Source: Aldehydirespirator sp963667505 (GTDB taxonomy: Bacteria; Actinomycetota; Acidimicrobiia; Acidimicrobiales; Aldehydirespiratoraceae). From it: a stretch of DNA of 64,000 nt. Below are positions 15,791-23,875 of this stretch, piece after piece. Every line of letters starts with the position of its first letter. Within the stretch, counting starts at the first letter, position 1. The notes under the pieces were generated by a model that saw only the letters and a program-made list of their open reading frames with translations, had not been told where the DNA came from and ran no database searches. The translations under genes were made by a program, and so were the position numbers. The DNA lies in contig OY763490.2 in the NCBI GenBank assembly GCA_963667505.2, forward strand, positions 1,984,001-2,048,000. Reading direction: 5' to 3'.

Positions 15791-17631
15791 GACGACGGCC
15801 CCGGCGTCCGCACGAGCAGTTCCGTCACGTCGGAGACCGTCACTGTGACGGTGGTTCCCTCGCCCAGAGCGCTCTCGGCCTGCATGGTCGCGCCGATCTC
15901 GGCGGCCCGCTCGGCCATGATCCGCAGCCCGAAGTGCTCCGAGACCGATCCCAGATCGAAGCCGACGCCGTCGTCGGTGACCCTCATCTTCAGGACGTCG
16001 TCGCACACCTCGACGGCGATGTCCACGTTCTCGGCGTCGGCGTGACGCGAGACGTTGTTGAGCGACTCCTGAAGAATGCGGTAGAGCGCCACTTTGACCG
16101 TCGGCAGCGGCTCCACGTCGCGGTCGAGGCACATCCGGCACTTGGCCCGCCTGCGGCTCTCGAAGGCCGACACCAGCTGGCGGACCAGGTCGGTGAAGGG
16201 AGTCTCCTCGATGACCGACGGGCGCAGCTCCAGCAGCAGCGTGCGCATCTCCGACAGGGCGCCGGCGGTGAGGGCGTGCAGCCGCTCGGCCCGGTCGCGC
16301 TGCTTGTCGCCGAGGTCGGAGGCCCGGGCCAGGGTCTCGGCCAGCAGCGTCGCCGTCCACAGCGTCTGGCTGACCGAGTCGTGAAGGTCGTTGGCCAGCC
16401 GCTGGCGCTCCTCGAGGGCGGCCAGCGAGCGGGCCATCACCAGCGAGCGGCTGTTCGAGATCGCGGAGGAGGCCTGGTCGGCCAGGGTGGCGAGCCGGTC
16501 GACCTCGGCATCGCTGAGGTCCTGCCCGGGCCGAGGCTCGATCACCAGACAGCCGAGCCGCATCTCGGCGGCCCCCAGCGGCAGCACGACCGCCCCGTTG
16601 ACCCTCGACATCGGGGCGCGTCCCGACGGCCGGGCGCCGGACGAGCCGGACCCGTCGGACCCCTCCGTCCCGTCGGTCCCGTCCGTCCCGTCGGGCGGCG
16701 ACCAGCCGCCGAGAGGGTCGGTGATGCGGGTGTGGGGCTCGGGCGCGCCCCGGTCGGGCCGGCCCGGGTAGCGCTCGCCGGCCAGCTCGAGCACTCCCTC
16801 GTTGTCGTAGAAGGCCACGTAGCTGCGCTCGTGGTCGCAGAGCCGCTCCACGCCTATCAGCACCTGCTCGATCACGTCGTCGAGCTGCAGCGATCGGGCG
16901 ATGGCGGCCGCGGTGTCGCGCAACGCCTCGGCGTGGCTGCGCTGGGCCCGCTCCTGCTCCTCCAGCCTGACCCGCTCCTCGAACTCCCGTCTCAGCGTCT
17001 GGTTGGCCCGGGAGAGCTCCGAAGTGCGCTCCCGCACCCGCTCGTCGAGGACCTCGAGGGTCCTCTGCAGCTCCGCCTCGGCCTGGATCCGCTCGGTGAC
17101 GTCGGTGAAGGTCCCCAGCGTGCCCACGACCCTGCCGTCGAAGTCGGTGAGGGGCACCTTGTTGGTCTCGACCCAGATCGTCCGCCCGTCCGCGATGCGG
17201 ACCTGCTCGCGCAGGCCGATGAGCGGCTCGCCGGTCTCCATCACCATGCGGTCGTGGTCCTGGAACCAGGGCGCGCCGCTGCGAGGCAGCTGGGAGTCGC
17301 CCCAGGCGCAGTCGGCGTCGGTCTTGCCAATGAGCTCGCTGGGGTGTCGGACGCCGGCGTACTCGGCGAGCTTGCGATTGCAGCCGAGGAACCGCGAGTC
17401 GGCGTCCTTCCACCAGATCGCGTGATGCACGCTGTTGAGTACCAGCTCGAAGATGTGCTGGCTGGCTTGCAGCGCCTCGTGGCCCTCAAGTTCGCCTCGC
17501 AGCATGGCGGCATACAGCGAGAGGGCACCGACGGAGGCCATGCTGGCGCGAGCATAGCGGTGGCCGCCCGGCCCGTCCGTGGCCGGCGCGCCCGTCGGCG
17601 CGGACGGCTTCGGTAAGGTCGGGGCGGACAT
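15787..17631 (-). CDS. Sensor histidine kinase (PAS, GAF, HisKA_3, HATPase)
   Basis: The 614-residue kinase has a PAS domain at about 50-170 (FELVLNSVHHAIWWKDADS) and a coiled-coil stretch. A GAF domain follows at about 235-410, interrupted by a DGTDGTDGTEGSDGSG low-complexity loop. Then come the dimerisation/phospho-acceptor helix with His in ANDLHDSVSQ, and a HATPase with LNNVSRHADAENV and DDGVGFD. There is no membrane segment, so it senses a cytoplasmic signal. ATG 17631 is the likeliest start (29 nt after livF); ATG 17541 is possible. Placement between importer and hydroxylase genes suggests that it senses the imported substrate or its metabolism. Confidence 0.9.
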   Translation of the reverse strand: MSAPTLPKPSAPTGAPATDGPGGHRYARASMASVGALSLYAAMLRGELEGHEALQASQHIFELVLNSVHHAIWWKDADSRFLGCNRKLAEYAGVRHPSELIGKTDADCAWGDSQLPRSGAPWFQDHDRMVMETGEPLIGLREQVRIADGRTIWVETNKVPLTDFDGRVVGTLGTFTDVTERIQAEAELQRTLEVLDERVRERTSELSRANQTLRREFEERVRLEEQERAQRSHAEALRDTAAAIARSLQLDDVIEQVLIGVERLCDHERSYVAFYDNEGVLELAGERYPGRPDRGAPEPHTRITDPLGGWSPPDGTDGTDGTEGSDGSGSSGARPSGRAPMSRVNGAVVLPLGAAEMRLGCLVIEPRPGQDLSDAEVDRLATLADQASSAISNSRSLVMARSLAALEERQRLANDLHDSVSQTLWTATLLAETLARASDLGDKQRDRAERLHALTAGALSEMRTLLLELRPSVIEETPFTDLVRQLVSAFESRRRAKCRMCLDRDVEPLPTVKVALYRILQESLNNVSRHADAENVDIAVEVCDDVLKMRVTDDGVGFDLGSVSEHFGLRIMAERAAEIGATMQAESALGEGTTVTVTVSDVTELLVRTPGPSS

Positions 17632-17660
17632 CGGGCTTCGGCGCGGGGCCCGGCGCGGGA

Positions 17661-18377
17661 TCAGGCGTCCACGCCCAGGTAGGTGCTCTGAAGGTCGGGG
17701 GACTCCAAGAGCTCCTGGGCGGTCAGCTCGACCTCGATGCGCCCCGACGTCATCACCAGCTGCCGCGACGACATGGCGGTGGCCGCCCGCAGGTTCTGCT
17801 CCACCACCAGCACGGCCACGCCCTCGGCCACCAGTTGGTGGACGGCGTCGATCAGGTCGTCCACGATGCTGGGGGCCAGGCCCTCGGAGGGCTCGTCCAT
17901 GACGATCAGGGGGGTGTTGAGGAGCAGGGCCCGGCCCACGGCCAGCATCTGCTGCTCGCCGCCGGAGAGCTCCGCGCCGCCGTTGCGCCGACGCTCGCCC
18001 AGCCGCGGGAACAGCCCGTAGACGGCCTCCGGCGTCCAGCGCTTGCCTCTCGCGCCGCGGGCCAGCATGGCCAGGTGCTCGTCCACGGTCAGCGACGGGA
18101 ACAGTCGCCGGCCCTGGGGCACGTAGGCGATCCCGCGGCGGGCCACCTTCTCGGGCGTGAGGCCGTCGATGCGGCGCTCCTGGAAGGTGATCGTGCCCGC
18201 GGTCGGGGCCACCATCCCCATGATCGCCTTGCACAGGGTGGACTTGCCCATCCCGTTGCGCCCGACGATGCAGACCGCCTCGGTGCCCATCGAGAACGTC
18301 AGACCGTCCAGCACCCGCGACGCGCCGTAGCCGGCCCGCAGCCGGTCGACGCTCAGCAGGGGGCTGTCGGCGCTCAC
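17661..18377 (-). CDS. livF: LivF-type ABC transporter ATPase
   Basis: The 238-residue ATPase has Walker A GRNGMGKST, signature LSGGEQQ, Walker B LIVMDEPSEG and the LivF-type end LQSTYLGV. It powers import with LivG through the LivH/LivM channel. The start is GTG at 18377, overlapping the stop of a 13-residue mini-ORF (GTGA). The family handles branched-chain amino acids but also urea, amides and aromatic acids; the catabolic neighbours here suggest one of the latter kinds. Confidence 0.93.
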   Translation of the reverse strand: MSADSPLLSVDRLRAGYGASRVLDGLTFSMGTEAVCIVGRNGMGKSTLCKAIMGMVAPTAGTITFQERRIDGLTPEKVARRGIAYVPQGRRLFPSLTVDEHLAMLARGARGKRWTPEAVYGLFPRLGERRRNGGAELSGGEQQMLAVGRALLLNTPLIVMDEPSEGLAPSIVDDLIDAVHQLVAEGVAVLVVEQNLRAATAMSSRQLVMTSGRIEVELTAQELLESPDLQSTYLGVDA

Positions 18378-18415
18378 AGGCCGGCCTCGCTCAACAGAGC
18401 AGCCCCGGCGGTCAC
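18374..18415 (-). CDS. Bridging mini-ORF, 13 aa (livG-livF)
   Basis: Encodes MTAGAALLSEAGL. The GTG overlaps the livG stop (GTGA) and the TGA overlaps the livF GTG (GTGA). Its tail SEAGL copies the livG C-terminus, from an 18-bp direct repeat at 18374-18391 and 18412-18429. The start-to-start distance is 38 nt. Confidence 0.45.
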   Translation of the reverse strand: MTAGAALLSEAGL

Positions 18416-19206
18416 AGGCCGGCCTCGCTGCCGAGGTAGATGGCGTGCACCAGCGGGTCGACGCGGATCTCCTCTGGCGAGCCGGTGGCCACCGTCACGC
18501 CCTCGTTCATGACGACCACCCGGCGGGCGGCCCGCAGCGCGACGTCCATGTCGTGCTCGATCAGCAGCAGGGTGATGTCGGGGTCCAGGCCGACGAGCAG
18601 CTCCACCAGGCGCTCCCTCTCGCCGCGTGACAGCCCCGAGGCCGGCTCGTCGAGCATCACGAAGTCGGGGCCAGTCACCAGGGCCATGCCGATCTCGAGC
18701 TGACGCTGCTGGCCGTGGGAGAGGTCTCCCGCGACGGCCCCGACGAGGTCGGCCAGCCAGACGGTGTGGGCCATGGCCCGGGCCGTCTCCCGGAACTCGG
18801 CGTCGACGCCCGAGCGCAGCAGCGACAGGTGCCGGCCGGCGCGCCCGGTCTGGGCCAGGTAGAGGTTGTCCTCCACCGTCAGTCCCCGGAACAGCCGGGT
18901 CTTCTGGTAGGTGCGGGCCACCCCGAGGCGGGGGCGGAACCGCGCCGGCAGCTCGGTGCAGTCGATCCCCTTGATGACCACCCGTCCCGACGTGGGCTTG
19001 ATGTCGCCCGCGATCACGTTGAACAGGGTGGTCTTGCCGGCCCCGTTGGGTCCCAGCAGCGCGAGGCGATCGCCCCGCTCGACCTGCAGGTCAACGCCGC
19101 CCAGGGCCCGCAGACCACCGAACGCCACCACCACCGCCTCCATGTTGAGGAGGGCGCCGAGCCCGTCCGCGGAGACGGAGGCGGCGGCAGCAGCGTCGGT
19201 GTTCAT
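18412..19206 (-). CDS. livG: LivG-type ABC transporter ATPase
   Basis: The 264-residue ATPase has Walker A GPNGAGKTT, signature LSHGQQRQ, Walker B FVMLDEPASG and the characteristic LivG stretch VARTYQKTRLF. It pairs with LivF. The ATG at 19206 is preferred; a TTG at 19212 would add two residues. No clear ribosome-binding site is visible and, unlike its neighbours, the 47-nt gap to livK is not bridged by an overlapping mini-ORF. Confidence 0.93.
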   Translation of the reverse strand: MNTDAAAAASVSADGLGALLNMEAVVVAFGGLRALGGVDLQVERGDRLALLGPNGAGKTTLFNVIAGDIKPTSGRVVIKGIDCTELPARFRPRLGVARTYQKTRLFRGLTVEDNLYLAQTGRAGRHLSLLRSGVDAEFRETARAMAHTVWLADLVGAVAGDLSHGQQRQLEIGMALVTGPDFVMLDEPASGLSRGERERLVELLVGLDPDITLLLIEHDMDVALRAARRVVVMNEGVTVATGSPEEIRVDPLVHAIYLGSEAGL

Positions 19207-19253
19207 GGGCAACTAGGTCAGGCGATGCCTGCTAGGCGTTTTCGGCTGTCCGC

Positions 19254-20819
19254 TCAGCGCTGCGGGACGCCGTCGACCACTGGGATGGCGTTGCCGACCC
19301 AGGGGAGGTCGCGGGGCTCGCAGGTCGGGTTCTCGCGGTCCGGCGGCGGCGTGGTCGGGCTGAAGGTCCCGCCGAAGCTCTGGTCCACGGCCGGGATCAG
19401 TGCGACGGTCTGTGACACGACCTCGCCGGCGTCGTTGAGCACGAGCTGCTGCACGGACGTGTCCGCGATGGCCTGGCGGTTCTCGTCGAGCGTGATGGTG
19501 CCGTAGGGCCCGTCGATCTCGATGTTCGCCAAGGCGTCGCGCAGGGCGGCGTGGTTGTCCGACAGGTCTCCGCCGACCTGCTCCATGGCCATGATGAAGG
19601 CCATCGCGGAGCTGTAGTAGCCGTAGAAGAACCCGAATCCGGCTGCGGCCCGGGGCGAGCCGGGCTCCATGCCGGACATGGGGCTGACCAGCGAGTCCCA
19701 GGCGGCGTCGGCCGACGCCAGGTACTCCTCGATGGCCGGGGTCGACACGTCGCCGGGCAGGGTGGCGAAGCCGCCCACGTAGGCGCCCGCGATGTCGGTT
19801 CCCAGGGCCGCGGCCAGCGCCGGGCTGAAGAACAGGTTGCCCGCGTGCTGGTCGCCGGTCAGGTCGCCCTTGGCGCTGAGGAACGCCTCCAGCGAGGCGT
19901 TGGTGCCCGATCCGCCGACTACCCAGAAGTAGCCGTCGACCTCGTCGGGGTCGGGAAGCTGCTGGACGTACGACGAGTAGTCGGTGGTGCCCAGCGGCGG
20001 GAACACCCTCGACACGACGTCGCCGCCGACCGCGCAGAACTCGGCGATGAAGCCGGCCGCGGAGGTCCAGCCGAAGCTGTAGTCGTCGGCGATGACGGCC
20101 GCCGTGTCCCAGCCGGCCACGTTGTGGAGGATGTCTCCGAGGCCCGCGTTCCACTGGGCGCCGTCGCCGTTGAACCGGAAGAAGTTCGGCGCCTGCACGA
20201 CCATGGTGGTCTCCTGGGCGCCGGCGATGCCGTTGAGGAACGTCACGTCGGGATGGTCCTTGGCGTAGTTGGCGATGGCGATGCTCTCGTCACCGGAGAG
20301 CGGCCCGATCACCACGTTGGCGCCGTCCTGCTCGACGAGCTTGCGGACTTCCTGGATGATGCGGTCGGGCGTGTCGTCGCCGCAGCCGATGCCGACGACC
20401 TCGATGGGCACGCCGGCGACCTCGGCGCCGCTGAATCCCTCCAGCGCGCTGGTGCTGGAGTTCGACGTGCCTCCCGCGAAGGTGATGAACGGCAGCGACG
20501 CGCCGCCCACGACGTCCTCGTGGAACGCGCCGAAGGCGCCCTCGCACTCGCCGAGGATGCCGAGGTGCACGACGGCGTCCATCGGCGCCTCGTCGTCCAT
20601 CGGCGCCTCGTCGTCATGCGCGTGCTCATCCTCGTCCTCGTGCTCATGCTCGTCCTCGTGCTCGTCCTCGGCCGGCGCGGCGGTGGTAGCCGGCGCGGCC
20701 GTGGTGGCCGGAGCAGCCTCTTCGCCGTCGTCGTCGCCGCAGGAGGCGGCGAGCAGAGTGAAGACGGCGAGGATGCCGACCAGGCTCAGGAGCCTGCGCA
20801 CGGTTGGCTTGTGTCTCAT
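19254..20819 (-). CDS. livK: LivK-like substrate-binding lipoprotein with acidic/His-rich linker
   Basis: The 521-residue protein starts with a lipoprotein signal (basic MRHKPTVRR, hydrophobic stretch, lipobox LAASC with Cys27), so it is anchored outside the membrane. An unusual linker follows at about residues 30-80: Ala/Pro/Thr repeats, then alternating His/Glu/Asp (EDEHEDEHEHEDEDEHAHDD), able in principle to bind metal ions or simply act as a flexible tether. The periplasmic-binding-protein fold of the branched-chain amino acid family covers the rest. ATG 20819 overlaps the stop of a 39-residue mini-ORF. The ligand is unknown. Confidence 0.9.
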   Translation of the reverse strand: MRHKPTVRRLLSLVGILAVFTLLAASCGDDDGEEAAPATTAAPATTAAPAEDEHEDEHEHEDEDEHAHDDEAPMDDEAPMDAVVHLGILGECEGAFGAFHEDVVGGASLPFITFAGGTSNSSTSALEGFSGAEVAGVPIEVVGIGCGDDTPDRIIQEVRKLVEQDGANVVIGPLSGDESIAIANYAKDHPDVTFLNGIAGAQETTMVVQAPNFFRFNGDGAQWNAGLGDILHNVAGWDTAAVIADDYSFGWTSAAGFIAEFCAVGGDVVSRVFPPLGTTDYSSYVQQLPDPDEVDGYFWVVGGSGTNASLEAFLSAKGDLTGDQHAGNLFFSPALAAALGTDIAGAYVGGFATLPGDVSTPAIEEYLASADAAWDSLVSPMSGMEPGSPRAAAGFGFFYGYYSSAMAFIMAMEQVGGDLSDNHAALRDALANIEIDGPYGTITLDENRQAIADTSVQQLVLNDAGEVVSQTVALIPAVDQSFGGTFSPTTPPPDRENPTCEPRDLPWVGNAIPVVDGVPQR

Positions 20820-20935
20820 GGAGTGGTCCTTTCTGTAATGGGTCTGATCCCTCCATTGATGGGGCGGACAGGCGTCCGCTTCGCACCGCAGCGAGCGGTC
20901 GCGATCCTGTTGAGCTCGTTGATGGCGTCGTTCAT
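20816..20935 (-). CDS. Bridging ORF, 39 aa (livM-livK, second)
   Basis: Starts MNDAINELNRIATARCGAKR. ATGA overlaps with the previous mini-ORF and with livK. It carries AGAAAGGA before livK and GGAGGG further upstream. The distance to livK is 116 nt (2 mod 3). Confidence 0.45.
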   Translation of the reverse strand: MNDAINELNRIATARCGAKRTPVRPINGGIRPITERTTP

Positions 20936-20970
20936 GGGTCGATCATGGCGTCGTTCATCGGGTCGTTCAT
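20932..20970 (-). CDS. Bridging mini-ORF, 12 aa (livM-livK, first)
   Basis: Encodes MNDPMNDAMIDP, itself a repetition of the start of the next ORF (MNDA). ATGA overlaps with the livM stop and with the next mini-ORF; 35 nt start to start. Confidence 0.45.
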   Translation of the reverse strand: MNDPMNDAMIDP

Positions 20971-22019
20971 GGCGTCGAACCGGCGGCTTTCGGCGGGGTG
21001 TCGGCGGGCGGCGTCAGCGGCCTGAGCAGGCGGGCCAGAGTCGAACGGATCCGTTCGATGATCCCGGCTAGCCCGTCGGGCGAGAGGATCATGATCAGCA
21101 GCACCAGCACGCCGACGACGGTGCTGAAGCGGGCCTCGGTTATGCCGATGTGGTCCACCAGCGGCAGGTTGCGCAGGTAGTTGTTGGCCACCACGAACAC
21201 GAAGGCGCCCAGCCAGGCGCCCTCCAGGCTGAGGGTGCCGCCGATGACGGCCACGATCAGCAGGTCGAGGGTGGGGCCGATGGAGATCGACGTGGGGTCG
21301 ATCTGGCCGTTCCACCAGACGTTGAACACGCCGGCCATCCCGGCGAAGAGCCCGGCCAGAGTGAAGGCCAGGGTGCGGTGCAGCGACACGTTGAAGCCCA
21401 GCGACGCCATCCGGACGGGGTCGTCGCGGATGCCTTGCAGCGCCAGGCCGAACGGGGTGGCGGCCACCACCCGGAAGGCCGCGTAGACCAGCACCGACAG
21501 CACCACCAGCGCGAGGTACATGCGCACCGGGTGGTCCTCGAAGAGCCCCGGCGGGTCGATCCCGGTGATCCCGCCGAAGCCCGACAGCGGGGTGATCGAC
21601 CCGAACACGTAGTAGCCGATCACCGCGTAGGTGAGGGTGATCATCAGGAAGTAGATGCCGGTGGTGCGCGACGCCAGCGCCCCCAGCACGAGGGCGACGG
21701 CCGTCGTGACCGCCAGCGCGAACAGCACGGCCACCCACGGGTTCCAGCCCAGCTTGAGCCCCTTCGACCAGGCGTCCTGGGCGACGACCGCGTTGCCGAC
21801 CATAAAGCCGGCCACGCCCGCCAGCAGGTACTGGGCCAGCGAGACCATGCCTCCGTAGGCGGCCAGGAACACGATCGTGGCCGCGGCGATCCCCAGGATC
21901 ATGGTGCGGGTCATCACGAACTCCACGAAGAAGCTCGAGCCGAACAGGGGCAGCAGCAGCGCCAGCGCGGTGGCCGCGGCCACGACCAGGTTGCGGGCCG
22001 ACAGCAGCCTGCCGATCAT
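20967..22019 (-). CDS. livM: LivM-type ABC transporter permease
   Basis: The 350-residue membrane protein has about ten hydrophobic segments and the family landmarks GYYVFGSITPLSGFGGITGI and LGFNVSLHRTLAFTLAG. With LivH it forms the membrane channel of a five-part importer. The ATG overlaps the TGA of a 68-residue repeat ORF. The C-terminus is a short Pro/Thr-rich cytoplasmic tail. Confidence 0.93.
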   Translation of the reverse strand: MIGRLLSARNLVVAAATALALLLPLFGSSFFVEFVMTRTMILGIAAATIVFLAAYGGMVSLAQYLLAGVAGFMVGNAVVAQDAWSKGLKLGWNPWVAVLFALAVTTAVALVLGALASRTTGIYFLMITLTYAVIGYYVFGSITPLSGFGGITGIDPPGLFEDHPVRMYLALVVLSVLVYAAFRVVAATPFGLALQGIRDDPVRMASLGFNVSLHRTLAFTLAGLFAGMAGVFNVWWNGQIDPTSISIGPTLDLLIVAVIGGTLSLEGAWLGAFVFVVANNYLRNLPLVDHIGITEARFSTVVGVLVLLIMILSPDGLAGIIERIRSTLARLLRPLTPPADTPPKAAGSTP

Positions 22020-22222
22020 CGGTCTGGCCGGAGGCGCGTCGGCCGGAGGCGCCTCGCCGGGGCGCCCGTCGGGGTCGCGGCCGGGGCGGCCGGGGCGCCC
22101 GACGGGGTCGCGGCCGGGGCGGCCGGGGCGCCCGACGGGGTCGCGGCCGGGGCGGCCGGGGCGCCCGACGGGGTCGCGGCCGGGGCGGCCGGGGTACCCG
22201 ACGGGGTCGCGGTCGGGCTCAT
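22016..22222 (-). CDS. Bridging ORF, 68 aa, 11-residue repeats (livH-livM)
   Basis: ATG 22222 overlaps the livH TGA and the ORF's TGA overlaps the livM ATG, both as ATGA. Most of it is five near-copies of an 11-residue unit (TPSGAPAAPAA), from a 33-bp tandem repeat, followed by a basic tail RRLRPTRLRPDR. Repeats of 33 bp expand it without leaving frame. It looks like a translated spacer and not a folded protein. Confidence 0.5.
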   Translation of the reverse strand: MSPTATPSGTPAAPAATPSGAPAAPAATPSGAPAAPAATPSGAPAAPAATPTGAPARRLRPTRLRPDR

Positions 22223-23295
22223 TCGGCTCGGCCGTAGAGGCCGTTGGGCCGCACCGCCAGCACTACGGCCAGCAGGGCGAAGGTGAATATGACCGAGTAG
22301 TAGGTGTAGCCCGCGGGCAGGTAGGCGGGCGAGAAGGCCACCACCATCCCGTACAGCAGCGATCCGGCCACCGCGCCCTTGACCGACCCCAGCCCGCCGA
22401 TGATCACCACCACCAGCGAGTTGAGCAGCCAGGCGCCGTCGACCCCCGGCGCCACCGAGCCCGCGAACGACCCGCCCAGCACGCCGCCGACTCCGGCCAG
22501 GAACGACCCGACCACGAAGGTCACCGCGAACACCAGGGTGACGTTTATGCCGAGCGCCCTGACCATCTCCTGGTCGTCGACGCCGGCCCGTATGACCATG
22601 CCCATGCGGGTGCGGTTGAGCCAGAGCCACAGCAGCGCGCCCACCACCAGGGCCACGCCGAGCATGAACAGCCGGCTGGTGGCGTAGCGCTCGCCCATGA
22701 TCTCGAAGAAGTGGGTGACCGTGCCCGGCCATTTCAGCGGCTGGGCGACGCCGCCGAAGTGGGCGAGCATCTGGTCGGCGGCGATCACCGAGATGGCCAG
22801 CGTTATCAGCGCCTGGCGCAGGTCCTGGCCCTGGTTCCAGCGCAGCAGCAGCTGCTGCATGAGCAGCCCGAGCCCGGCCACCACCGCCCCGGCCAGCAGC
22901 AGCGGCAGGATCCAGGCGAGCAGGCTCACGTCGCGGGCGTCGATGTTGGCGTCCTTGCCCACCATGTTGGTCTGGATCTCGTGGGCGATGTAGGCGGCCC
23001 CGAGGAACAGGGATCCGTGGGCCATGTTGACGGTGCGCATCAGGCCGAAGATCAGGGTGAACCCCGACGCCACCACGAACAGCAGGCCCGCGAAGGTGAC
23101 GCCGTCGAGCAGAGTGACCACGAACTCGCCGGGCTCGCTGATGGCCGGCCCGGCGGAGGTGTTGCGGGCCAGCACCAGCACCCACAGCGCAGCGGCGGCC
23201 ACCGGCACCCAGACCGCGGCGCGGGGCACCCATGTCGGCAGCACGAACGGCCGCCGAAGTTGAAGCTCCCGCTCGTCGACGGCGTGCGCGGCCAA
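22219..23295 (-). CDS. livH: LivH-type ABC transporter permease
   Basis: The 358-residue permease has about eight to nine membrane segments and the conserved region GFTLIFGLMRTVNMAHGSLFL near the middle, plus GINVTLVFAVTFVVGSFLAG. The start is a TTG at 23295, supported by GGAGGG 4 nt upstream; no ATG or GTG fits as well. It is the first gene of the importer block, and a 0.4-kb hairpin array lies upstream between it and the epimerase gene. Confidence 0.92.
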   Translation of the reverse strand: MAAHAVDERELQLRRPFVLPTWVPRAAVWVPVAAAALWVLVLARNTSAGPAISEPGEFVVTLLDGVTFAGLLFVVASGFTLIFGLMRTVNMAHGSLFLGAAYIAHEIQTNMVGKDANIDARDVSLLAWILPLLLAGAVVAGLGLLMQQLLLRWNQGQDLRQALITLAISVIAADQMLAHFGGVAQPLKWPGTVTHFFEIMGERYATSRLFMLGVALVVGALLWLWLNRTRMGMVIRAGVDDQEMVRALGINVTLVFAVTFVVGSFLAGVGGVLGGSFAGSVAPGVDGAWLLNSLVVVIIGGLGSVKGAVAGSLLYGMVVAFSPAYLPAGYTYYSVIFTFALLAVVLAVRPNGLYGRAE

Positions 23296-23447
23296 CTAGC
23301 CCTCCAGTACTAGGCGCGCGCCGAAGGTAGCCACCGGCGTCGGCCGCGCCCAGCGCCACGAGAGCCATTGGCACCCCGACGTAGGTGCCAGTCCTATAGA
23401 ACTAGGCCGGTGCGGGGCCGGTGTGGGTCTGCATCCGACCGGTCCCC

Positions 23448-23850
23448 GAACTGGCAGCTGGCGACGCCCAAAACGGCACTCCACGCTGCCAAATCCCGAC
23501 AAGACCCGACCCGTCGCCGAACTGGCAGCCGAGAACGCCCAAAACGACCCCCACCGCTGCCAAATCCCGACAAGACCCGACCCGCAGCCCGAACTGGCAG
23601 CAGAATGCACCCATAGCGTGCAAAACGCTGCCAAATCCCGACAAGACCCGACCCGCCCCGAACTGGCAGCAGAATGCACCCATAGCATGCAAAACGCTGC
23701 CAATCCCTTAGCAGCGACCCGCCCCTCCCCGAACTGGCAGCAGAATGCACCCATAGCGTGCAAAACGCTGCCAAATCCCGACAAGACCCGACCCGCTCCC
23801 GAACTGGCAGCAGAATGCACGCATACTGTGCAAAACGCTGCCAATCCCCG
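23448..23850. repeat. Hairpin repeat array 2 (six units)
   Basis: Units begin at 23448, 23519, 23591, 23660, 23731 and 23801 (69-72 bp apart). The arms TGGCAGC and GCTGCCA are invariant. The first two units have centres of the ACGCCCAAAACG kind; the other four have a TGCAC...GTGCA inner inverted repeat with changes (in the 23660 unit TGCAC/ATGCA). On the coding strand the array starts 25 nt after the epimerase stop. Confidence 0.9.
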
Positions 23851-23875
23851 AGCGGCGGCGGGTGGGCGCTATCGG

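Noticed and set aside
17632..18234. Upstream extension of the histidine kinase frame to 18234
   Set aside because: It lies antiphase within livF, whose own frame has all ABC ATPase motifs; the kinase starts at 17631.
19207..19253. Bridging mini-ORF between livK and livG
   Set aside because: The livK TGA is not overlapped by any ATG/GTG/TTG and no in-frame closure with livG exists; not every junction has a bridge.
23448..23850. Integron attC cassette array
   Set aside because: No RYYYAAC/GTTRRRY core sites and no cassette ORFs between units; unit length and arms do not fit attC.
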